From contig JBDTVG010000190.1 of NCBI GenBank assembly GCA_040007395.1, forward strand, positions 1 to 5,035: DNA of 5,035 nt, written 5' to 3'. Position numbers and translations under genes: made by a program. The stretch is from DATGFK01 sp040007395. Its GTDB lineage: Bacteria; Chloroflexota; Anaerolineae; Aggregatilineales; UBA2796. The notes under the pieces were generated by a model that saw only the letters and a list, made by a program, of their open reading frames with translations, had not been told where the DNA came from and did no database searches. Below are positions 1-4,985 of the stretch, piece after piece (positions within the stretch are counted from its first letter, which is position 1; each line of letters starts with the position of its first letter).

Positions 1-47
1 ACGTACAAAATTGTCCCGTCTTTATCCATCACTTCCCGTGCGTTAGT
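1..47 (-). other. Possible partial coding sequence running off the left edge
   Basis: On the minus strand the frame from 47 down to 2 is open and reads TNAREVMDKDGTILYV, which has a plausible protein-like composition. Two in-frame TAG codons (48-50 and 51-53) close it on the upstream side, directly next to the insertion-sequence end that starts at 54. An internal ATG lies at 27-29, but the purine-rich GGGAAG before it is only about 2-3 bases away, too close for a normal ribosome binding site. I read it as the interior of a gene possibly cut by the insertion sequence. With about 15 codons no family can be named and chance openness is quite possible. Confidence 0.2.
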
Positions 48-53
48 CTACTA

Positions 54-75
54 GGAGCGTGTTTGAAAATTAAGC
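54..75 (-). repeat. Terminal inverted repeat end of the IS5-family element
   Basis: The bases GGAGCGTGTTTGAAAA directly follow CTA, and the transposase stop codon (70-72) lies within the terminal region, as is usual for compact IS5-family elements. From family knowledge, IS5-family members of the IS427 type have ends containing a GTTTGAAAA-like core and often insert at CTAG or TNA targets. The CTAG at 51-54 fits. The partner end is not found, because the 5' half of the element has been replaced by ISAs1 sequence. The exact outer base (54 or 55) cannot be fixed without a second copy. Confidence 0.55.
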
Positions 76-564
76 AGGGGCAAGACGATTAAGCAAACGG
101 CGGCTGGAAGCCAAGTAGACCATACCCTCACTATTTTGGGTTAAATGTTCGTAATCTTTGCTCAGACGGCGATAACGACCGAGCCATGCAAAGGTTCGCT
201 CAACAACCGAGCGGGTAGGGGCCAGCACAAAGCCCTTTTTGTCGCGGGGGCGCAAGGAAATCTCGAAATGCACCCCGAAAGTTTGCTCAATAGCGGTTTG
301 GAAATCGACCCCTTCATAGCCCCCATCGGCTAGAATCTTCTCCAAGCGTTCCCACAGTGGCTCAGGCAGTTCGTCTAGCAGTCTTTGCGCCCCGGCGCGT
401 TCACCGATATTGGCAGCATGAGCCATGACTTTCAGCAGGTTGCCCAATATATCGACGAGAATATGCCGTTTACGTCCGTTGACCTTCTCGCCCTCATCAA
501 AACCGTGTTCACCGCCCACTTCCGTCGTTTTCACGCTCTGGCTATCGATCATTGCTAAACTCGG
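70..564 (-). pseudogene. IS5-family transposase, C-terminal catalytic part (5' truncated)
   Basis: This is the catalytic portion of a DDE transposase that would cut and join the ends of its own IS5-family element. Counting from the ATG at 550-552 there are 160 residues. All three acidic residues are visible: D3 in IDSQSVKTTE, D76 in ADGGYEG, and E118 in SVVERTFAWLGRYRR, the last followed by the Y-R-E-R-type tail with Y134-E135. The KVNGRKRHILVD stretch (24-35) is typical of the family. Full-length relatives are roughly 250-280 residues, with an N-terminal DUF4096-type DNA-binding domain that is missing here. The frame is open upstream to 564, reading PSLAMIDSQ, which matches the family segment before the first D, so the ATG is internal and not a true start. 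No frameshift is seen within the remaining part. It is most likely inactive without its N-terminus and second end. Confidence 0.85.
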
Positions 565-565
565 C

Positions 566-1126
566 TAGGTGAGCACGGATCACCTCGACAATCTTCTTTT
601 GACAGCCCATCGCGTCGCTGGTCACAATGCCGCCTTGAAGCATCACTAACTCAAGCAACTGCGGAATCGCCACAATCTCATGGGCGTTCGTGGCAACCTT
701 GACTTGGGCCAGCCTTAAGCAGTTGGCAGTCGCCCAAGCCCTGACCAAATGCAGCCCCGGTTGACCCTACTTATCGCAAGTCCCTCGCCCGGTTTTGCCA
801 TCAATGGCAATCACTTGTCCCTCGGTCAAGACAAAAACCCCTGAACCCATTTCAGAAAACACTGCTGGCAGGCCTCGCCTTCCAATTGGGCCAAGACACG
901 TTAGAACGTATCCGCCGATGGTATACCATTCGGCAACGCCAGCCACTGGCTTAACCATGCCGCCTTGCTGACCCCCAACAACCCGATTTCCTCCCCATTG
1001 TCTGCATCGGCGAGGGTCGCACACACCGCCATGATGATATCGAGCAATTGATGCCGACATTGATTCACCATGCGTGGGTCGGCGATGTCCGCAAGGCACT
1101 CCACTAACACCCCAGCTGCTCCCAGT
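566..1126 (-). pseudogene. ISAs1-family transposase remnant with stops, frameshift and 3' truncation
   Basis: The fragments line up in order with ISAs1-family (H-repeat-associated-like) DDE transposases. The N-terminal part, from a GTG at 1108-1110, reads ECLADIADPR, RHQLLDIIMAVCATLADADNGEEI and LALPNGIPSADTF. A TAA (901-903) interrupts the frame, which then continues as RVLAQLEGEACQQCFLKWVQGF. In the run of A and C at 832-842 (GGGGTTTTTG on the coding strand) one base appears lost, and the next frame gives LTEGQVIAIDGKT, holding the first catalytic D. A TAG at 767-769 interrupts again. Then come GQPGLHLVRAWATANCLRLAQVKV and IVTSDAMGCQKKI, with the second catalytic D. Everything beyond this, including the catalytic E, is gone at the junction with the IS5 fragment. 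Three independent lesions plus truncation show it has been dead for some time. Confidence 0.85.
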
Positions 1127-1199
1127 ACCTAACCCTTTTCTACTTCCCTTGTCTTTCTATTTCCCCTCAATTCAATCTCATCCGTTAGCCCTTGGGAAA

Positions 1200-1227
1200 G
1201 GGGTGACGTGAAAATACCATCACCCCC
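1200..1227 (-). terminator. Likely intrinsic terminator after the aminopeptidase gene
   Basis: About eight bases after the aminopeptidase stop codon, the minus strand reads GGGGTGATG, loop GTATTTT, then CA, a two-base bulge and TCACCCC, followed by TTTCCC. Seven G:C-rich pairs (1220-1226 with 1200-1206) are perfect and two more can form past the bulge. The position is right for a terminator. The U tract is only three bases long, so efficiency is uncertain. It would also insulate the gene from the dead IS block downstream. Confidence 0.5.
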
Positions 1228-1234
1228 GCGTAAT

Positions 1235-2377
1235 CTAGATCGCAAACTGACCGTCCTTGTAGAACAGGTCGCCATCCACCACGATCTCGCTGCCATCGCG
1301 CATGTCGCAGATCATGTCCCAGTGGATCGCAGATTCATTTTTGCTGCCCGTTTCTGGGTAGCCGCGCCCAACTGCCATGTGGATTGTGCCGCCGATTTTC
1401 TCATCAAACAGGATATTGCCCGTAAAACGATTAATGCCGAAGTTCGTCCCAATAGCCCATTCGCCCAGAAAGCGTGCGCCCGTGTCGGTATCGAGCATCG
1501 ACAGCAAATAATCTTCGTTCTTTTTGGCGGTAGCGCTGACAACTTTGCCATGCTCAAACTTCAACTCGATCCCGTCCACTTGTCGCCCACCGTTAATCGC
1601 TGGATAGGTGAAGCGCACCCATCCGTTAACCGACTCCTCGACTGGCCCCGTGAAAATCTCACCGCTTGGCATGTTGTGTGTCCCCGTTGAGTTGATGAAC
1701 GTCCGATCCTTGATCGATAGGGATAGATCGGCGTTTGGCCCGCGTACTACAATTCGATCATGGCCTTTGAGCCAATCGACGTACTTTTGCTGGTTAGCTT
1801 CCAGATCCCGCCAGCACTGGATCGGATCGGGTTGATCGGCAAAGCACGCGTGATAGAAAAAATCCTCGAATTCTTCGAGGCTCATATCGGCTTCCTGAGC
1901 GTGACCCTCGGTAGGGAACATCGCCAGAGTCCAGCGTTGTTTGCCCTCAGCAGAACGAGCAAAGCGCGTCTTGCTCATGCCTGCCCGCGAGGCAGCCCGT
2001 GCCGAAATGCGCTTCGCGTCGATGCTGCTACCACGTCGTGTGTTGTCTGTAGAACGGATCGAGATCGTGACGGGGCAATCGTTGACAACCCATTGTTCGA
2101 CAGGCGAAATCCAGTTTAGCTGATCTTCGTTGGCGTGGCGCAAAAAGAAGTTCGCCATCACATCGTCGCCACCCACCACCCCATCGGACAGAGGCCGCGA
2201 TCCGCCACTGAGCAGTGTGACACAATGCCCGCCCGCCAATACTACCTGCTTATAGATTTCGCGAAGCAGCGGCAGACTACTGGAGTCGCCCATCAGCGCG
2301 ACGGCCTCACCCGGTTTGACCGCTACTGAATACGTTACGAGGGTATGCGCTAGTTTTTCGATACGTGGATCAGGCAT
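1235..2377 (-). CDS. M29-family metallo-aminopeptidase (aminopeptidase T/AmpS/PepS type)
   Basis: This predicted cytoplasmic dinuclear-metal exopeptidase removes N-terminal amino acids from peptides. The 380 residues fit the family's usual 370-410. The N-terminal domain opens with PDPRIEKLAHTLVTYSVAVKPGEAVAL (2-28), the typical M29 start. The metal ligands known from Thermus and Staphylococcus enzymes are all matched: E240 in MPSGEIFTGPVEES, E306 in FLGEWAIGTN, H333 in GGTIHMAVGRGY, Y340, and H352 and D354 in AIHWDMICD. There is no signal peptide. The ATG at 2375-2377 is supported by a GAGGT nine bases upstream. It lies 81 bases downstream of the disrupted beta-propeller-type gene on the same strand and could once have been cotranscribed with it. 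A probable terminator follows immediately. Substrate preference cannot be read from the sequence. The gene looks intact and functional. Confidence 0.93.
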   Translation of the reverse strand: MPDPRIEKLAHTLVTYSVAVKPGEAVALMGDSSSLPLLREIYKQVVLAGGHCVTLLSGGSRPLSDGVVGGDDVMANFFLRHANEDQLNWISPVEQWVVNDCPVTISIRSTDNTRRGSSIDAKRISARAASRAGMSKTRFARSAEGKQRWTLAMFPTEGHAQEADMSLEEFEDFFYHACFADQPDPIQCWRDLEANQQKYVDWLKGHDRIVVRGPNADLSLSIKDRTFINSTGTHNMPSGEIFTGPVEESVNGWVRFTYPAINGGRQVDGIELKFEHGKVVSATAKKNEDYLLSMLDTDTGARFLGEWAIGTNFGINRFTGNILFDEKIGGTIHMAVGRGYPETGSKNESAIHWDMICDMRDGSEIVVDGDLFYKDGQFAI

Positions 2378-2386
2378 AAAATCAAT

Positions 2387-2391
2387 ACCTC
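2387..2391 (-). promoter_or_regulatory. Ribosome binding site of the aminopeptidase gene
   Basis: The minus strand reads GAGGT followed by nine bases (ATTGATTTT) and the ATG at 2377. This good Shine-Dalgarno match settles the start codon. Confidence 0.7.
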
Positions 2392-2401
2392 GGAGTGTTT
2401 A

Positions 2402-2419
2402 ATTAGTGAGATTAGTGAC
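2402..2419. repeat. Two-copy 9-bp tandem repeat (ATTAGTGAG / ATTAGTGAC)
   Basis: ATTAGTGAG at 2402-2410 is followed directly by ATTAGTGAC at 2411-2419, with one mismatch. It sits in the 81-base gap between the disrupted membrane-protein gene and the aminopeptidase start, upstream of the ribosome binding site. It could be a protein-binding direct repeat or simple slippage. Nothing shows a function. Confidence 0.4.
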
Positions 2420-2674
2420 TGATAAAGATAACGCAAAACCCACAAGAATGAGTATTCTCTACGGTAGCCAATTCGGTAACATGACATTCTCTGCGATCTT
2501 TTTGAAATCGCCAGTAGCAAAGCTGTACAGCCACAACTGTGGATGGGCGACTGCTTCGCCAAGTTTGATACGCTGAAAGAGTAGGAGATCATCAGCAGGA
2601 CTGATACTCAAGCTGCTTTGGGCGTTGGCTTCATCGGGAACCAGCAGAGTCGCAGCTCCGGTGGTCACGCCTAC

Positions 2675-2679
2675 ATTGT
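2675..2679. repeat. Target-site duplication ATTGT, left copy
   Basis: ATTGT abuts the left end of the 123-bp element and is identical to the copy at 2803-2807. A sixth base (A) is shared too, but on the left it also serves as the first base of the terminal repeat. A 5-bp duplication therefore gives the symmetrical solution. Confidence 0.75.
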
Positions 2680-2802
2680 ACGTCTAATGTGAATTCGATT
2701 TGACAATCCGCACTATAGCTTGGTCCGTGTTTGCGATTGTCCGTTTAACTCGATGCGCGAACTGTCTATTCATGAGGTTAAAGGCGATTCCACATCAGAC
2801 GT
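2680..2802. mobile_element. 123-bp MITE-like element with 18-bp terminal inverted repeats
   Basis: The left end ACGTCTAATGTGAATTCG (2680-2697) matches the reverse complement of the right end (2785-2802), ACGTCTGATGTGGAATCG, at 15 of 18 positions, including the outer six. ATTGT flanks both sides as a target duplication. The interior codes for nothing convincing. It does hold a second perfect inverted repeat, GACAATC (2702-2708) with GATTGTC (2735-2741), so the transcript could fold. Small size, terminal repeats, a target duplication and no transposase are the definition of a miniature inverted-repeat element that is moved by a transposase elsewhere. Its ends do not resemble the IS5 end at 54, and the target duplication length differs, so that element is not its driver. 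The clean restoration of the host reading frame on removal is independent proof that it is an insertion. Confidence 0.82.
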
Positions 2803-2807
2803 ATTGT
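2803..2807. repeat. Target-site duplication ATTGT, right copy
   Basis: This second copy of ATTGT directly follows the right terminal repeat, which ends CAGACGT. On the host gene's coding strand it is the ACAAT within the TAC AAT (Tyr-Asn) codons where the interruption begins. Confidence 0.75.
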
Positions 2808-3104
2808 ATAAAGTGGAGCCTTCGGTAATTTTCCGCTCCGGTGGCTGCCGCGCCACGATCAAGGCTTTGGAGTCGGCACGCCATGTCGCTTCGGCTTCGC
2901 TAATCACCACTGTATCTGGCACAAGATTATGCAATGTATAAGGGGTAGTCGAGAGATCGACCAGCACTAGATGCACTGCGCCCATCCCACCGTTCAGCAC
3001 AACAATCTTGGTGACTAGCAACACTAGCATCGCGATGATCATCATGACATCAAAGCGATCCAGTTTTCCAGACCAACGCATGGAAGTTTCCATTTTCACG
3101 GTTT

Positions 3105-3135
3105 CGTTGCTATCCGTTCGTTGGTAATAGCAACG
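3105..3135. promoter_or_regulatory. 9-bp-arm inverted repeat in the divergent intergenic region
   Basis: CGTTGCTAT (3105-3113) and ATAGCAACG (3127-3135) are perfect complements separated by 13 bases, so the half-site centres are 22 bp apart, about two helical turns. It begins five bases upstream of the GTG of the disrupted membrane-protein gene. It could be a dimeric operator on DNA or a hairpin in that gene's 5' leader. No T run follows on either strand, so it is not a standard terminator. The regulator is unknown. Confidence 0.5.
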
Positions 3136-3219
3136 CGGGAATAAATCCTCTCACATGAGTAAATTCTGCGTAAATCTTAGCAAGTTAGGTGAATAGTTAA
3201 GTTTCAATATGTTCCTTGT

Positions 3220-3247
3220 TTGAAATTTTTACTTTTTGTTGTATTCT
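3220..3247 (+). promoter_or_regulatory. Candidate promoter in the AT-rich divergent region
   Basis: TTGAAA (3220-3225) and TATTCT (3242-3247) are 16 bases apart in the plus direction, inside the AT-rich stretch of the 265-base intergenic region 3100-3364. It would leave a leader of about 110 bases before the HNH gene. In AT-rich DNA such matches arise by chance, so this is weak support. Confidence 0.25.
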
Positions 3248-3319
3248 TTAACAAACGTAATTGAAACGTTATCGTTATTTACGGCAAACTTATTATTTGC
3301 AGCAAGTCGGGAAAGTCGC

Positions 3320-3347
3320 TTGGACACAGGCAATCTATCCGTACAAT
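3320..3347 (+). promoter_or_regulatory. Candidate promoter directly upstream of the HNH/zinc-ribbon gene
   Basis: TTGGAC (3320-3325) and TACAAT (3342-3347) are separated by 16 bases. The -10 box matches five of six consensus bases. Transcription would start near 3354, giving a leader of only about ten bases before the ATG at 3365, which agrees with the lack of a strong Shine-Dalgarno there. It is the better of the two candidates in this region. Confidence 0.35.
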
Positions 3348-3364
3348 GGACAGAGTAATGAGAG

Positions 3365-4165
3365 ATGACACAAAGAATTCTTCAGCCTAAGACTGGCTTC
3401 GGCGAACGTTCTTTTAGCGGTTTACTGGATGTTTTTTCTGGGTGGCTGCGTGGTGACTGGCCTGCTGAACAACCCCCTGCGCTGCCTGCCTATTTGCTGC
3501 GAAAGCGCGAACTGCCCAACACCTTTACGTCACAGGATTGGCAGCGAGCATTGGAATATTGGGATTATAAATGTGCGGTGTGCGAAAGACCACGCGGGCT
3601 GTGGCACACGCTAGCCCAAGACCATTGGATTCCGCTGACAAATCCGCTGTGCCCCGGTACGAACGCAACGAATATCTTGCCGCTGTGTCATGGCACGGAT
3701 GGCTGCAACAACAGCAAAGGCAAACTCTTGCCCGAAGTGTGGCTGCACAAGAAACTCGGTAAGCGACGGGCAGTTCGCAAACTAGAGGAAATTCAAACTT
3801 ACTTTCACTGGATAGAAGACCTTACGGCGGCGCGACTGGGTTGTCCGTACTGTGGTGGGCGTGTGCATCACCACGATGAGTGGCACGTCTGGGAATGTAC
3901 ATCCTGCGAGGCTTTCTGGAACGAGCACGAGACACGCCACTATGAGAACTGCCCCAAGTGCCAATGTTGGATGATCGGCGCGAGTGGCACACACGACGCT
4001 TATGTCTGTCCTCGATGCAATCTTGAATGGGATCACGCCAACTTGCCAACCCATGAAAAATGCCCCGGCTGTCAGCGTGGGGCGGTCAAGTGGACATACC
4101 AGCACGGCGAGTCAGCGGGTTACTGGAAGTGTAATCGCTGTCGCTCCGAATGGACGTTTGATTAA
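3365..4165 (+). CDS. HNH endonuclease-like protein with three tandem C-terminal zinc ribbons
   Basis: The 266-residue protein has two parts. After a Pro-rich lead-in, FTSQDWQRALEYWDYKCAVC begins an HNH domain (about 55-135). It has the zinc pair C70-C73, the catalytic-type D86-H87 in AQDHWIPL, N103 in ATNILPLC, then C108 and C114 with NNSK, so the HNH core and its structural zinc site look complete. Residues 160-263 then hold three ribbons of about 37 residues: C160/C163 with C178/C181, C196/C199 with C215/C218, and C233/C236 with C256/C259. Each ends in a conserved Trp (W185, W222, W263). The start ATG is fixed by an in-frame TGA two codons upstream, at 3359-3361. A role in DNA or RNA cleavage is inferred from the domain. 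The ribbons may bind nucleic acid or a partner. No methylase or toxin partner lies nearby. It is divergent from the MITE-disrupted gene and 85 bases upstream of the carbonic anhydrase. Confidence 0.85.
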   Translation: MTQRILQPKTGFGERSFSGLLDVFSGWLRGDWPAEQPPALPAYLLRKRELPNTFTSQDWQRALEYWDYKCAVCERPRGLWHTLAQDHWIPLTNPLCPGTNATNILPLCHGTDGCNNSKGKLLPEVWLHKKLGKRRAVRKLEEIQTYFHWIEDLTAARLGCPYCGGRVHHHDEWHVWECTSCEAFWNEHETRHYENCPKCQCWMIGASGTHDAYVCPRCNLEWDHANLPTHEKCPGCQRGAVKWTYQHGESAGYWKCNRCRSEWTFD

Positions 4166-4186
4166 TAGCCCCGCCCAAATTCCCTA

Positions 4187-4213
4187 CTGCAAACCCCTAC
4201 AGTGCGGCATAAT
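4187..4213 (+). promoter_or_regulatory. Candidate promoter of the carbonic anhydrase gene
   Basis: CATAAT (4208-4213) is a five-of-six match to a -10 box and sits 37 bases before the ATG. The best -35-like sequence, CTGCAA (4187-4192), is weak and only 15 bases away. A separate promoter is plausible because 85 bases separate the two genes, but read-through from the HNH gene is equally possible since no terminator is visible between them. Confidence 0.3.
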
Positions 4214-4250
4214 TTGCGTGCAACCCTCACACAAGATTCGGGACTAAACG

Positions 4251-4898
4251 ATGCACGCACTTCAATACCTTTTCGACAATAACCGCCTATGGGCTGCCCA
4301 GATGATCGCCCATGACCCTCAGTTCTTTGAGAAGTTAGCCTCACAGCAAACGCCACAATACCTGTGGATTGGATGCGCGGACAGCCGCGTGCCTGCCAAT
4401 GAGATTACAGGGTTAATGCCCGGTGAAGTCTTTGTTCACCGCAATATTGCCAATGTCGTCGTTCATTCGGATCTCAATTGTCTCTCAGTTATTCAATATG
4501 CGGTTGAAGTCCTCAAAGTTAGCCATATCATTGTATGTGGACACTATGGTTGTGGCGGGGTCGGTGCTGCGATGCAAAACAAGGAACTCGGCCTGATCGA
4601 TAACTGGCTGCGGCATCTCAAGGATATTTATCAGAAGCACGAAATTGGCTTGAATGGCATCGAAGATGACCAGTCCCGTTTTGATCGCTTTTGTGAACTC
4701 AATGTGATCGAACAAGTCGCCAATGTGTGCCATACGACGATTGTACAAGGGGCATGGCGACATGGACAGGAGCTTGCCGTGCATGGTTGGGTTTATGGCT
4801 TGCGCGATGGCTTGCTCAAGGATCTGGAAATTTCGATTACGCAGCCTAATGACCTCAATGCCTTGCATCAGATGGAGGGCCATGTAGGTCACGATTAA
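4251..4898 (+). CDS. can: Beta-class carbonic anhydrase (Can type)
   Basis: This enzyme converts CO2 and water to bicarbonate and a proton in the cytoplasm, supplying bicarbonate to carboxylases. The 215 residues compare with about 220 for E. coli Can, and the active site falls at the same numbers: zinc ligands C42, H98 and C101 (in IGCADSRVPAN and CGHYGCGG), with the D44-R46 dyad. W39, R64 and Y182 match the non-catalytic bicarbonate pocket of allosteric type II enzymes such as those of Haemophilus and E. coli (W39, R64, Y181). From family knowledge this predicts inhibition at low pH and by bicarbonate, although that has to be tested. There is no signal peptide. The start is the ATG at 4251. 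The only ribosome-binding-like bases are a modest GGGA about 8 bases upstream. The gene appears intact, and no clear terminator follows. Confidence 0.96.
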   Translation: MHALQYLFDNNRLWAAQMIAHDPQFFEKLASQQTPQYLWIGCADSRVPANEITGLMPGEVFVHRNIANVVVHSDLNCLSVIQYAVEVLKVSHIIVCGHYGCGGVGAAMQNKELGLIDNWLRHLKDIYQKHEIGLNGIEDDQSRFDRFCELNVIEQVANVCHTTIVQGAWRHGQELAVHGWVYGLRDGLLKDLEISITQPNDLNALHQMEGHVGHD

Positions 4899-4958
4899 AA
4901 GCGAGTGGTAAGATAACTTACGAAGGGTCTGGCACACTAGTAGGGTCATATGCTAGTT

Positions 4959-4985
4959 CGAAAAACGTAGACAAAATGTTTTTCG
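4959..4985. repeat. 8-bp-arm inverted repeat in the right-hand intergenic DNA
   Basis: CGAAAAAC (4959-4966) and GTTTTTCG (4978-4985) are perfect complements around an 11-base loop. It lies 60 bases past the carbonic anhydrase stop. It is AT-rich and is not followed by a T run in the plus direction, so it is a poor rho-independent terminator. The rest of 4899-5035 shows nothing convincing. Confidence 0.35.

Larger units (their letters stand above)
54..1126 (-). mobile_element. Composite remnant: IS5-family 3' part joined to ISAs1-family 5' part
   Basis: This minus-strand block is made of two unrelated insertion sequences in the same orientation. Positions 54 to about 564 carry the IS5-family end and the catalytic two thirds of its transposase. 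From about 578 to 1126 comes the N-terminal and central part of an ISAs1-family transposase. The ISAs1 frame fades after the GCQKKI motif, and the IS5 frame is recognisable from PSLAMIDSQSVK, so the joint lies near 565-578. Each element lacks what the other supplies: IS5 has no 5' half and ISAs1 has no 3' half. This pattern suggests one IS landed in the other followed by deletion, or recombination between neighbouring elements. No ISAs1 terminal repeat was recognised upstream of 1126, so that limit is only the last in-frame stop, and the unexplained bases to about 1195 may still belong to it. Confidence 0.7.
2459..3099 (-). pseudogene. Membrane-anchored WD40/TolB-like (PD40) repeat protein, disrupted by a MITE-like insertion
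   Basis: Two minus-strand reading segments belong to one gene. The first, from the GTG at 3097-3099 (ATG at 3091-3093 also possible), encodes a short basic N-terminus, a hydrophobic membrane segment at about residues 17-36 (FDVMMIIAMLVLLVTKIVVL), then AEATWRADSKALIVARQ, a typical PD40-like strand pair. The second holds SLSISPADDLLLFQRI and PQLWLYSFATGDFKKIAENVMLPNWLP. The 128 bases between the matching points (element plus one ATTGT copy) shift the frame and add stops. Taking them out gives STLYNVGVTTGAATLL and one continuous product of 170 residues. That is short for a beta-propeller, so the ancestral gene may have been longer: after the TAG at 2459-2461 the same frame continues as RILILVGFALSLSV. 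A PD40-type extracytoplasmic scaffold or sensor role is only an inference. It is now almost certainly non-functional. Confidence 0.75.

Noticed and set aside
767..1099. 110-residue frame read as an independent protein
   Set aside because: Only its last 20 residues (LTEGQVIAIDGKT) are meaningful, as the middle of the ISAs1 transposase. The rest is out of frame with the real N-terminus at 1110.
1208..1690. 160-residue plus-strand open frame opposite the aminopeptidase
   Set aside because: It is antisense to the metal-binding half of the M29 enzyme, its composition is not family-like and it has no ribosome binding site.
2350..2592. 80-residue minus-strand frame spanning the aminopeptidase start
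   Set aside because: It overlaps the end of the PD40-type gene and the start of the aminopeptidase in another frame and resembles nothing.
2700..2713. TTGACA followed by CACTATAGC inside the MITE as a promoter
   Set aside because: The two boxes are only about eight bases apart, far from the 16-18 needed.
3782..4105. 107-residue minus-strand open frame opposite the zinc-ribbon region
   Set aside because: The plus strand encodes regularly spaced CxxC knuckles. The minus frame has no such order.
4908..4921. GTAAG-ATAA-CTTAC hairpin after can as a terminator
   Set aside because: The stem is only five AT-rich pairs and no T run follows.
4485..4949. 154-residue minus-strand open frame opposite the carbonic anhydrase gene
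   Set aside because: It lies opposite an unmistakable carbonic anhydrase with all catalytic residues, has no recognisable motif and is explained as an antisense shadow.
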